Position numbers and translations under genes: made by a program
Source: Methylobacterium persicinum
Lineage (GTDB): Bacteria; Pseudomonadota; Alphaproteobacteria; Rhizobiales; Beijerinckiaceae
Assembly (NCBI RefSeq): GCF_022179525.1
Contig: NZ_BPQX01000014.1
Location: 62,001 to 126,000 of the forward strand
Length of the DNA stretch: 64,000 nucleotides
Reading direction: 5' to 3'
Notes under the pieces: model-generated
Told to the model about the DNA's origin: nothing
Seen by the model: only the letters and a program-made list of their open reading frames with translations
Databases searched by the model: none
Shown here: positions 32,159 to 40,186 of the stretch, piece after piece
Numbering within the stretch: the stretch's first letter is position 1
How the letters are laid out: every line of letters starts with the position of its first letter

Positions 32159-32180
32159 CTCCGTGGGGTTGGCATAGCCT
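32153..32180 (+). promoter_or_regulatory. Sigma-70-like promoter of bchG
   Basis: TTGACA at 32153-32158, a 16-base spacer and TAGCCT at 32175-32180. The expected start site is at or next to the bchG ATG (32187), and no ribosome site precedes that ATG, so the mRNA may be leaderless. Confidence 0.55.
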
Positions 32181-32186
32181 CCCGCC

Positions 32187-33071
32187 ATGGCCGCAACGCC
32201 CGCTCCGAGTGCAGTCGTCGAGCTTCTGAAGCCGCTCACGTGGTTCGCACCGATGTGGGCGTTCGGCTGCGGCGTGGTCTCTTCAGGCGTCCCCGCCCAC
32301 GGCCAGTGGCCGGTGATCGCGGCGGGGATCGTGCTGGCGGGGCCCCTCGTCTGTGCGACGAGCCAGGCGGCGAACGATTGGTTCGATCGCCACGTCGATG
32401 CCATCAACGAGCCGGGACGGCCGATTCCCTCGGGGCGGATCCCCGGCCGCTGGGGCCTTTACCTCGCCCTCGGCTGGACGGCCCTGTCCCTCGCCGTCGC
32501 GGCGGCCCTCGGACCGTGGATCCTCGGCGCGGCCCTCTTCGGGCTGGTGCTGGCATGGCTGTATTCGGCGCCGCCGCTACGCCTGAAGGGCAATGGCTGG
32601 TGGGGCAACTCGGCGGTGGCGATCTGCTACGAGGGGCTGCCCTGGTTCACCGGCGCCGCGGTGATGGCCGCCGCCATGCCCGACTGGCGGGTGCTGATCA
32701 CGGCCCTGCTCTACTCGGTGGGCGCCCACGGCATCATGACCCTCAACGATTTCAAGTCGGTGGAAGGCGACCTCGCGACCGGGGTGCGCTCCCTGCCCGT
32801 TCAGCTCGGCCCGGCCAACGCCGCCCGCCTCGCCTGCCTCGTGATGGCCCTGCCACAGGTCGGGGTGATCGCTCTCCTCGCCGCCTGGGGGCGGCCCTGG
32901 CATGCCGGCCTCGTCGGCGCCCTGCTCATCGGGCAGGCCGTCCTGATGGTGCGCTTCCTCGACGACCCGCGGGGTCGGGCCGCGTGGTACAACGGCACCG
33001 GAACGACCCTCTATGTCCTCGGGATGCTCGTGACCGCCTTCGCCCTCCGGCCGCTGGTGGGGGGCGCGTGA
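32187..33071 (+). CDS. bchG: Bacteriochlorophyll synthase (UbiA-type prenyltransferase)
   Basis: 294 residues, about nine membrane helices. The first Asp-rich motif NDWFDRHVD is at 63-71, followed by INEPGRPIPSG; the second is in LNDFKSVEGD. BchG esterifies bacteriochlorophyllide a with geranylgeranyl diphosphate in the membrane. The stop overlaps the next ATG by one base (TGATG). Confidence 0.95.
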   Translation: MAATPAPSAVVELLKPLTWFAPMWAFGCGVVSSGVPAHGQWPVIAAGIVLAGPLVCATSQAANDWFDRHVDAINEPGRPIPSGRIPGRWGLYLALGWTALSLAVAAALGPWILGAALFGLVLAWLYSAPPLRLKGNGWWGNSAVAICYEGLPWFTGAAVMAAAMPDWRVLITALLYSVGAHGIMTLNDFKSVEGDLATGVRSLPVQLGPANAARLACLVMALPQVGVIALLAAWGRPWHAGLVGALLIGQAVLMVRFLDDPRGRAAWYNGTGTTLYVLGMLVTAFALRPLVGGA

Positions 33072-34444
33072 TGGCCGTCTCGACCGCATCTCCTTCACCT
33101 GCCGCGACAGATGCCACGTCGCGCAGCAGAGCGGGTGGAACTTTGTCCTGGCCTGCCATCTTCCGGCTCGGCCTCGTGCAGACGGCGCTCGGCGGCGTCG
33201 TCGTGCTGATGACCTCGACCCTCAACCGGGTGATGGTGGTGGAACTCGCCCTGCCGGCCCTGGTGCCGGGGCTGTTGGTGGCCATCCATTACGCGGTGCA
33301 GGTGCTGAGGCCCCGCTGGGGCTACGGCTCCGACCGGACGGGCCGGCGCACCCCGTGGATCCTCGGCGGGATGGCCGCCCTGTGCCTCGGCGGCTTTGGG
33401 GCCGCCTGCGGGACGGCCCTGGCGCAGACGCACCTCGCCGCGGGGCTCGCCCTGGCCGCCCTCTCCTTCCTTCTCGTCGGCCTCGGGGTCGGCGCTGCGG
33501 GGACCTCGCTCCTCGTCCTCCTGGCCGGCGGCGTGGCCCCGGCCCGGCGGGGGGCGGCGGCCACCGTGGTCTGGGTGATGATGATCGTCGGCTTCGCCCT
33601 CACCGCACCGTTGGCCGGGCACTTCCTCGAACCCTTCTCGGTGACGCGCCTCATGGCCGTCTCGGGCGCCGTCTCGCTCATCGCCTTCTGTCTCGCCGCC
33701 CTCGCCGTGGGGGGCGTCGAGGCCCGGCTCCCTGCCCCACGGCCGGAGGCGGCGGAGGCCAAGGCGCCTTTCGGCGCTGTGCTGAAGAAGGTGCTCGCCG
33801 ATCCGGTGGCCCGACGTTTCACCGTCTTCGTCTTCGTCTCCATGCTGGCCTACAGCGCGCAGGAGCTGATTCTCGAGCCCTATGCCGGCCTCGTCTTCGG
33901 ACTGGGCCCGGGGGCGACGACCAAGCTGGCGGGGCTTCAGCACGGGGGCGTCCTCGCCGGGATGCTCCTCGTCGCGGGGGTGACCCTTATGGCTAAGGGG
34001 ACGGCCCTTGCCTCCCTGCGCCTCTGGACCGCCGTCGGATGCGCGGCTTCCGCGCTCGCCCTCTTTGCCATCGCGGCGGGCGGCCCGTCCGGATTGGATT
34101 TCCCCCTGCGCGGAGCGGTCTTCGCCCTCGGCCTTGCCAACGGGATCTACGCGGTGGCGGCCATCGGCTCGATGATGGCGCTGGCCGGACGCGGCGGCGA
34201 GCGGGAGCGCGGCACCCGCATGGGCGTCTGGGGCGCGGCGCAGGGTGTCGCCTTCGGCGGCGGCGGCGTGCTCGGGGCGTTCGCCGTGGACGCGATGCGC
34301 CTCGTCGTGGGCGATCCGGTCCAGGCCTACGCGACGGTCTTCGTCGCCGAAGGCGTGCTGTTCCTCGTGGCGGTGGCGTTCGCCCTGCGCACCGAGAGCG
34401 CGCCCGCCAGCTATCCGCTCGATCCGGCTCTTGAGGCGAGGTGA
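33071..34444 (+). CDS. PucC-like MFS protein between bchG and bchP
   Basis: 457 residues, about 12 helices, the same BCD branch as lhaA: STLNRVMVVELALPALVPG, RPRWGYGSDRTGRRTPWILGG and SAQELILEPYAGLVFGL. In Rhodobacter a homologue (the orf428 position) lies between bchG and bchP. Such proteins are thought to move or present bacteriochlorophyll to light-harvesting complexes. ATG at 33071 overlaps the bchG stop. The first 25 residues are polar and low-complexity. Confidence 0.9.
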   Translation: MAVSTASPSPAATDATSRSRAGGTLSWPAIFRLGLVQTALGGVVVLMTSTLNRVMVVELALPALVPGLLVAIHYAVQVLRPRWGYGSDRTGRRTPWILGGMAALCLGGFGAACGTALAQTHLAAGLALAALSFLLVGLGVGAAGTSLLVLLAGGVAPARRGAAATVVWVMMIVGFALTAPLAGHFLEPFSVTRLMAVSGAVSLIAFCLAALAVGGVEARLPAPRPEAAEAKAPFGAVLKKVLADPVARRFTVFVFVSMLAYSAQELILEPYAGLVFGLGPGATTKLAGLQHGGVLAGMLLVAGVTLMAKGTALASLRLWTAVGCAASALALFAIAAGGPSGLDFPLRGAVFALGLANGIYAVAAIGSMMALAGRGGERERGTRMGVWGAAQGVAFGGGGVLGAFAVDAMRLVVGDPVQAYATVFVAEGVLFLVAVAFALRTESAPASYPLDPALEAR

Positions 34445-34448
34445 TGCG

Positions 34449-35741
34449 ATGACCCAGCCCGATTCGCACGGCTTCACGAACACCACCGCCTCCCCTCCCT
34501 CCCTGCGGCGCGGGGGGCCTTCCCCCCATCAGGGCGAGAAAACGGAAGCGACCTTCGACGTCGTGGTCGTGGGCGGCGGCCCGGCGGGGGCCACAGCGGC
34601 AGCCGACCTCGCCGGAGCCGGCCACGCCGTCCTGCTCCTCGACAAGCCGGGGCGGATCAAGCCCTGCGGCGGGGCGATCCCACCGCGGCTGATTCGCGAC
34701 TTCGCGATCCCCGACCATCTCCTCGTCGCCCGCATCCGCGCTGCACGGATGATCGCGCCGAGCGGCAAGGAAGTGGACATGCCGGTCGGCGAGGGCTTCG
34801 TCGGCATGGTCGACCGGAAGGATTTCGATCCGTGGTTGCGTGAGCGCGCCGCTGCGGCGGGGGCCGACCTGCGCGAGGCGTCCTTCGACAAGGTCGAGAG
34901 ACCCGATGGCGGCCCGGCGCTGGTCCACTTCACCACCGGCAAGGGCGACGCCCTCGTCCGCCACAGCGTCCGCGCCAAGCTCGTGATCGGCGCCGATGGC
35001 GCGACGTCCCCCGTGGGACGGGCGGAGGTGCCGGGCCACGACAAGATGCGGCAGGTCTTCGCTTATCACGAGATCGTCCGCGTGCCCCGGCCCGGCGAGG
35101 CCGGCGAGGCCGCCATCGGTCCGACCCGCTGCGACGTGTTTTATCAGGGCAAGCACTCGCCCGACTTCTACTCGTGGATCTTCCCCCACGGCGAGACCGC
35201 GAGCATCGGCACGGGCAGCGCCCGCAAAGGCTTCTCCCTCCGCAGCTCGATCCGCTCCCTCCGCGAGGCGACGGGCCTTGCCGAGGCCGAGACGGTGCGC
35301 CGGGAGGGAGCACCCCTCCCCCTCAAGCCGCTCAAGCGCTGGGACAACGGCCGGGACGTGCTGCTGGCGGGTGACGCGGCGGGCGTCGTCGCCCCGGCGT
35401 CTGGAGAAGGCATCTACTACGCCATGCTGGGCGGCCGCCTCGCGGCCGAGGCGGCGACTGCGTTTCTCGCCAGCGGCGATGCGAAGGCGCTCGGCCTCGC
35501 CCGCCGCCGGTTCATGCGCCTGCACGGGCGGGTCTTCCTGATCCTCGGCCTGATGCAGTGGGTTTGGTATCGCAGCGACGGCCTCAGGGAGCGCTTCGTC
35601 TCGATCTGCCGGGACAAGGACGTGCAGCAGCTGACCTGGGACTCCTACATGAACAAGGAGCTGGTCCGGGCGAAGCCGGCGGCGCATGTGCGGATCTTCT
35701 TCAAGGACCTCGCTCACCTGTTCCGCTGGGTCTCGCCGTGA
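34449..35741 (+). CDS. bchP: Geranylgeranyl diphosphate/bacteriochlorophyll reductase BchP
   Basis: 430 residues. FAD motif VVGGGPAGATAA begins at about residue 41; GRIKPCGGAIPPRLI, VIGADGATSPVGRAEV and LLAGDAAGVVAPASGEGIYYAM are family hallmarks. It reduces the geranylgeranyl tail to phytyl. The roughly 33 residues before the FAD strand are Pro/Ser-rich and longer than usual, but no better start exists before ATFDVVVVGGG. The stop overlaps tspO (GTGA). Confidence 0.95.
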   Translation: MTQPDSHGFTNTTASPPSLRRGGPSPHQGEKTEATFDVVVVGGGPAGATAAADLAGAGHAVLLLDKPGRIKPCGGAIPPRLIRDFAIPDHLLVARIRAARMIAPSGKEVDMPVGEGFVGMVDRKDFDPWLRERAAAAGADLREASFDKVERPDGGPALVHFTTGKGDALVRHSVRAKLVIGADGATSPVGRAEVPGHDKMRQVFAYHEIVRVPRPGEAGEAAIGPTRCDVFYQGKHSPDFYSWIFPHGETASIGTGSARKGFSLRSSIRSLREATGLAEAETVRREGAPLPLKPLKRWDNGRDVLLAGDAAGVVAPASGEGIYYAMLGGRLAAEAATAFLASGDAKALGLARRRFMRLHGRVFLILGLMQWVWYRSDGLRERFVSICRDKDVQQLTWDSYMNKELVRAKPAAHVRIFFKDLAHLFRWVSP

Positions 35742-36229
35742 GCCTCCCATGGTCGGCGGATTGGGGCCCGGCCCTGGTGGCGGCGACCTGCGCGGTGCTC
35801 GTCGCCGTGGCCGGCGGCGTCGCCACGCGGACCGACGCTTGGTACCGCCGCCTGCGCGTTCCGGCTTGGAAGCCGCCGGATTGGGCCTTCGGGCCGGTCT
35901 GGGCCTGCATCTTCGTGCTGACCGCCACGTCCGGGGTCGTGGCATGGGGGAGCGATCCCGCCGACCGGCTCGCCCTGGCGCTGGTTTTCGCCGTGAACGG
36001 GGTGCTCAACATCGCCTGGAGCGTGCTGTTTTTCCGCTTCCGCCGGCCCGATTGGGCCCTGGCCGACGTGGTGCTTCTTTGGGTCTCCGTCCTCGCGGTG
36101 ATGCTCGTGGCGGGGCGATCCGGTCCAACTGCCGCTTTCCTCAACCTGCCCTACCTCACCTGGGTCAGCATTGCGGCCTGCCTCAACCTGCGCATCGTCC
36201 AGTTGAACCCGCGCGCGAGCTTCGCGTGA
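35738..36229 (+). CDS. tspO: Tryptophan-rich sensory protein TspO (TSPO/MBR)
   Basis: 163 residues with five membrane helices and the usual Trp-rich loops: RVPAWKPPDWAFGPVW, NGVLNIAWSVLFF and LPYLTWVSIAACLN. In Rhodobacter TspO is a porphyrin-responsive negative regulator of photosynthesis genes. GTG at 35738 overlaps the bchP stop, and the stop overlaps the next gene by one base, so it is firmly inside the bchG operon. Confidence 0.93.
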   Translation: MSLPWSADWGPALVAATCAVLVAVAGGVATRTDAWYRRLRVPAWKPPDWAFGPVWACIFVLTATSGVVAWGSDPADRLALALVFAVNGVLNIAWSVLFFRFRRPDWALADVVLLWVSVLAVMLVAGRSGPTAAFLNLPYLTWVSIAACLNLRIVQLNPRASFA

Positions 36230-36537
36230 TGGACGCTTTGTTCACCTCCGGCCGCATCGTGGACTTCGTCCTCGGCGGCGTGCTGGCGGAGGCGGTTCTG
36301 CTCGTGGTCCTCTGCCGGGGCCTGCGCCGGTTCGCGCCCTTCGCCGCCACCCTGGCCGCTGGAGCGGCGTTGATGCTCGCCCTTCGGGCCGCCCTCACGG
36401 GAGCGCCCTGGCCGGCGATCGCAGGCTGGATGCTCGTCGGCCTCGCAGCCCATTGCGTGGATCTCGCCCTGCGGCGGAAGTCCTTTGCGGCCGCCGAATC
36501 ACCGGCGAGGGACGCTTGGCCGCAGGGCCATGGATAA
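36229..36537 (+). CDS. Small hypothetical membrane protein (102 aa) after tspO
   Basis: 102 residues: two to three hydrophobic stretches (VDFVLGGVLAEAVLLVVLC, FAATLAAGAALMLALRAAL, AIAGWMLVGLAAHCVDLAL) and a charged C-tail. ATG overlaps the tspO stop by one base (TGATG). Last gene of the bchG operon. No family recognised; it may act with TspO or in pigment assembly, by position only. Confidence 0.65.
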   Translation: MDALFTSGRIVDFVLGGVLAEAVLLVVLCRGLRRFAPFAATLAAGAALMLALRAALTGAPWPAIAGWMLVGLAAHCVDLALRRKSFAAAESPARDAWPQGHG

Positions 36538-36627
36538 CACAGCAGGAACAACAGTTATTCCGCTGCGTTCACGCGCGGCATTCGTTTTAAAATGCTTGTG
36601 AAAACTGGCTTCTGGGAGATGCCGGCC

Positions 36628-38205
36628 ATGCAGCGCAGCCTCGTCCTTGCGTCCGGCCTGCTCGCCGGAACGATCCTTGGGGCGCCCGCTTGGGCGCAGG
36701 ACAGCCAGGACCCCGTGGAGCGCGGGAAATACCTCGTCACGATGGGCGATTGTGCGGCCTGCCACACAGCGCCCGGCGGGAAGTATCTGGCCGGAAACTA
36801 CGCCCTGAACATGCCCTTCGGCGTGATCATGACGCCTAACCTGACGCCGGACAAGGAAACCGGTCTCGGCGACTACTCCTACGAGGACTTCGACAAGTCC
36901 TTCCGTCAGGGCTACAGCAAGCACGTCGGCTACCTCTACCCCGCCTTCCCCTTCGGCTGGTTCACGAAGGTCACGGACGAGGACACCAAGGCGATCTGGG
37001 CGTATCTCCAGTCGATCCCGGCGGTGAACGAGAAGCGGCAGGAAAGCCAGATCCCGTTCCCCTTCAGCGTCCGTACCGCCCTCGTGACGTGGCGGACAGC
37101 GTTCTTCACCGACGAGCGGTTCAAGCCGGACCCCAACGCCAGCGCCGAGGTGAACCGCGGCGCCTACCTCGTCGAGAGCCTCGGCCACTGCGCCATGTGC
37201 CACAACGAGAATAAGCTCGTCGGCAATTCGAGCCTCGCCGGCCGGTTCGGCGGCGGCGTCATCGACGGCTGGTACGCCCCGAACATTACGCCCAACGGCC
37301 ACCAGGGCATCGGTGCCTGGACCGACGAGCAGGTGGTCACCTACCTCAAGACCGGCACCGCACCCGGAGACCGTCCGGGCGTCGCGGCGGGGCCGATGCG
37401 CCAGACCATCATGGAATCCCTCTCCAAGGTGAAGGAGGAGGACCTGAAGGCGATGGTGGCCTACCTGCGTACCGTGCCCGCCAAGGAGACCTATAAGGCG
37501 AAGGACCTCGCCGCCTTCGATACGAAGGACGCCCCTGGCGCCTCGACCTACCTCACCTACTGCTCCTCCTGCCATCAGCCCAACGGCAAGGGCATCGAGG
37601 GCGCGGTGCCGGCGCTGGCCGGCAACACCTCTGTGATGTCCGAGGGACCTGAAACGGTGCTGCGGGTGATCTATGGCGGCCTCGCCGCCCAGAGCGGCTA
37701 CGCGCCGATGGTGGCGATCGGCCAGCAGATGACCGACGTGGAGGTGAAGAACGTCACCGACTACGTCCGCAACTCCTGGGGCAACAAGGCGCCGGTCGTC
37801 ACCGGCGAGAAGGCGTCCGACGCCCGTGCGGCGACGAAGACGATGCTCGCCGGCACTGCCCCCTGCGCCGAGATCGAGCAGGACAAGCTGAAGGCCGCCT
37901 TCGAGAAGGTCGGTATCCAGGACAGCCTGACAGGACTGAAGCAGCAGGATTTCGTACCGACGCTGGTCCGTGTGGTGCCGCAGATCAAGGCCGAGCCGAC
38001 GGGGGCCAGCGACGACGACATCGTCAACGGCCTGACCACCGCCTTCTGCAAGGCTGCCCACGACGATCCGCAATACGCGAACCCGAGCTGGCCTGCGGTG
38101 ATCGGCTCCTTCGCCAACGTCGCCTACAGCCAAGTGAAGCACCCGGAGAAGCAGGCGGCCAACGTGCCGGCCGCCATCCCAAGCGCGACCATGCCGGCGA
38201 AGTGA
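36628..38205 (+). CDS. Triheme c-type cytochrome (alcohol/sugar dehydrogenase cytochrome subunit type)
   Basis: 525 residues. A signal peptide (MQRSLVLASGLLAG..GAPAWA) is followed by three CXXCH hemes: CAACH at 42-46, CAMCH at 188-192 and CSSCH at 312-316. Spacing fits the AdhB/gluconate dehydrogenase cytochrome family, which passes electrons from a periplasmic dehydrogenase to quinone or oxidase. About 110 residues follow the third heme domain, with two further cysteines and no clear membrane helix. ATG at 36628 has GGGAG nine bases upstream; ATGs at 36592 and 36619 are alternatives. No dehydrogenase subunit is adjacent. Confidence 0.85.
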   Translation: MQRSLVLASGLLAGTILGAPAWAQDSQDPVERGKYLVTMGDCAACHTAPGGKYLAGNYALNMPFGVIMTPNLTPDKETGLGDYSYEDFDKSFRQGYSKHVGYLYPAFPFGWFTKVTDEDTKAIWAYLQSIPAVNEKRQESQIPFPFSVRTALVTWRTAFFTDERFKPDPNASAEVNRGAYLVESLGHCAMCHNENKLVGNSSLAGRFGGGVIDGWYAPNITPNGHQGIGAWTDEQVVTYLKTGTAPGDRPGVAAGPMRQTIMESLSKVKEEDLKAMVAYLRTVPAKETYKAKDLAAFDTKDAPGASTYLTYCSSCHQPNGKGIEGAVPALAGNTSVMSEGPETVLRVIYGGLAAQSGYAPMVAIGQQMTDVEVKNVTDYVRNSWGNKAPVVTGEKASDARAATKTMLAGTAPCAEIEQDKLKAAFEKVGIQDSLTGLKQQDFVPTLVRVVPQIKAEPTGASDDDIVNGLTTAFCKAAHDDPQYANPSWPAVIGSFANVAYSQVKHPEKQAANVPAAIPSATMPAK

Positions 38206-38287
38206 AGGGGCGAGAGGGGGCAGCGGAACACGGACGGCTCCACGTCGTTACAGCGCCGCAAGCCCCCTCACGTCCCGCGGAGTTACC

Positions 38288-38461
38288 GTGTCCAGCCTGA
38301 TCCGAATCCTGCTCGCGATTGTCTTCCCGCCGATTGCCGTCCTGGTCACGACGGGGTTCGGCATTCAGTTCCTGCTGAATATCGTGCTGTGGATTCTCGG
38401 TTGGCTGCCCGGCACGGTGCACGCCCTCTGGCTCATGAACCGGGATCGGCCGCTCGTCTGA
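38288..38461 (+). CDS. YqaE/Pmp3 family small membrane protein
   Basis: 57 residues from a GTG. Two hydrophobic helices; ILLAIVFPPIAVLVTTGFG and LNIVLWILGWLPGTVHALW are the defining segments of the Pmp3/UPF0057 proteolipid family, linked in other organisms to membrane potential and salt or cold stress. Short for usual gene callers. It converges on the L,D-transpeptidase with a strong hairpin between. Confidence 0.85.
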   Translation: MSSLIRILLAIVFPPIAVLVTTGFGIQFLLNIVLWILGWLPGTVHALWLMNRDRPLV

Positions 38462-38469
38462 CAGGGAGA

Positions 38470-38492
38470 GGCGGGGCCCCGGAGGCCCCGCC
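38470..38492. terminator. Bidirectional hairpin between Pmp3 gene and L,D-transpeptidase
   Basis: GGCGGGGCC and GGCCCCGCC flank a 5-base loop, nine bases after the Pmp3 stop and four bases from the end of the convergent gene. No long T-run; likely shared terminator. Confidence 0.55.
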
Positions 38493-38495
38493 CGG

Positions 38496-40025
38496 TCAGG
38501 GTTTGGCGTCCACCTTGGCCACCGTCTGACGGCCTGACGCAGCCTTGGTGGCCTCCGCCTTCTTCGCGTCGGCGGCGTGACCCAGATGCTCCTTGCCGAC
38601 GTCCTTGCCGGCATGCGCCGGCTTCTCCCCGTCCTTGCCGGCATGTGCCGGCTTGAGCGCGGCCTTCGACACAGGCTCGGCCTGAGCCACAATCCGCACC
38701 GGTTCCACGGTCGCGGCATCGGTCGCCGGTGTCACCGGCGTCGACTTCTCCTTGGAGAACAGCTTGCCGAGGAGCTTCTGATACCCGTCCGATTCGCCGT
38801 CCGCATCGGCGACGGCGATGCGGGCCGGCTTCTCAGCCTCTACGGGTGCTTCCGCCGGCTGCGAGGCCATGAGGGTCGTCGGCGCCGGGCGCACCGGCCC
38901 CTTGGTCTTTTCGCCGGCCTTGGCGGATTTCGGCGTCGTGGAGGCCGTCGTGGTGGGCGATTGGGCCGCGGCGAGCATCACCGGGTGGCCCTTGGCGTCG
39001 ATCTCGACCTCCTCCGGGGCGAAGGCCAGAGTCTCCGGCCGGCTCACGTCACCGAGGTTGTGCCGTCCGTATTCCTTCGCGTCGTAAGGCAGGACCGTCT
39101 CGGTGCCGCCGAGACTCGCGAAGGCCGTCGGGTTGTTCTGCGGGCGGAAGACCGGGTTCTGGCCACCGTCCTGGTAGACGACGTGCACCGCCGGGGTCCC
39201 CTTGGCGACCAGTTCGGCGATCTCGCTCTCATCCCGGTCGCGCTTCTCGGCGACTTGGGGCTCGAGCTTCGGCTTGCACGAGCCGGCTGCCACATCCGCT
39301 CCGCCGAACACGTACCGGGTGCCGCAGGCGCCGACCTTCGGCTCCTCGCGCAGGGCCTCGAAATAATCGGACCCTTCCTTCAGGTTGCGCCAGAACGGCG
39401 CGTTCGGGTCGTTCCGGAACTTGGCCATGTTCCTGGCCGTCATCCGAAACGGGTAGGCCTGGAACTGGAAGCTGCGCTGGCCGCCGGAGAAGGCCTCCCG
39501 GGCGATGGCGTAGATCTCGGCGATCGAGGCGTCTGTCATCGCAAAGCAGCCCGCCGACGAGCAGGTGCCATGCACCATCAGAAAGCGGCCGGAGCGGCCG
39601 TTGGCCCGGTCGACGGCGTTCGGGAAGCCCGTGTCGAACGACAGGTAATACGATGAGTTCGGGTTCATCAGGCCCGGCGTAATCGTGTAGAAGCCCTCCG
39701 GCGTCTGCCGGTCACCCTCCCGGGTCTTGGGTCCGAGCTGGCCCGACCAGCGGCAGATCGGGTAGGTCTTCAGCAGGGCGTACTTTCCGTCCCCGCCCTT
39801 CTTCCAGACCTCCATCTCCGCTTCCTTCTTGTAGGCGCGGATCAGGATCGGGTCGGATTGCTGCATGCCCTTGCTCTGCATCAGGGCAAGGGTCTGCGGT
39901 GCGATGGGTGCGATGCTCCGGGCCGTGGGACCGTTGATCCCGCTGCCATCCTGGCAGGCGCCGAGCAGTAGGGCGGTCAAGGCAGCGGCCGCCAGCATCC
40001 TCGCAGTCGCGGGACGCGCCGTCAT
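38496..40025 (-). CDS. L,D-transpeptidase family lipoprotein (YafK/YkuD fold)
   Basis: 509 residues. A lipobox LLLGAC puts the lipidated Cys at 24. The YkuD active site is VHGTCSSAGCFAM with His152 and Cys160, as in the murein L,D-transpeptidases that crosslink peptidoglycan or attach proteins to it. The second half, after about 270, is low-complexity Ala/Pro/Lys/Thr-rich, ending in two KPAHAGKD repeats, likely a flexible or wall-spanning tail. Monocistronic. Confidence 0.85.
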   Translation of the reverse strand: MTARPATARMLAAAALTALLLGACQDGSGINGPTARSIAPIAPQTLALMQSKGMQQSDPILIRAYKKEAEMEVWKKGGDGKYALLKTYPICRWSGQLGPKTREGDRQTPEGFYTITPGLMNPNSSYYLSFDTGFPNAVDRANGRSGRFLMVHGTCSSAGCFAMTDASIAEIYAIAREAFSGGQRSFQFQAYPFRMTARNMAKFRNDPNAPFWRNLKEGSDYFEALREEPKVGACGTRYVFGGADVAAGSCKPKLEPQVAEKRDRDESEIAELVAKGTPAVHVVYQDGGQNPVFRPQNNPTAFASLGGTETVLPYDAKEYGRHNLGDVSRPETLAFAPEEVEIDAKGHPVMLAAAQSPTTTASTTPKSAKAGEKTKGPVRPAPTTLMASQPAEAPVEAEKPARIAVADADGESDGYQKLLGKLFSKEKSTPVTPATDAATVEPVRIVAQAEPVSKAALKPAHAGKDGEKPAHAGKDVGKEHLGHAADAKKAEATKAASGRQTVAKVDAKP

Positions 40026-40186
40026 GGGGAACCTCGTCCTCGAACTCTCGCCCGGGCCGTTGGCATCGGCCTGTTTCGGGCGCCACTCCCCAACCGTGTA
40101 ACGTCGTTAAGCTTGCGCATTCGTTACCGCAATGACCCGGATGCAACACCGGGCCAGCGCCTGACGGGGTGGTCCACCGGTTTCCC

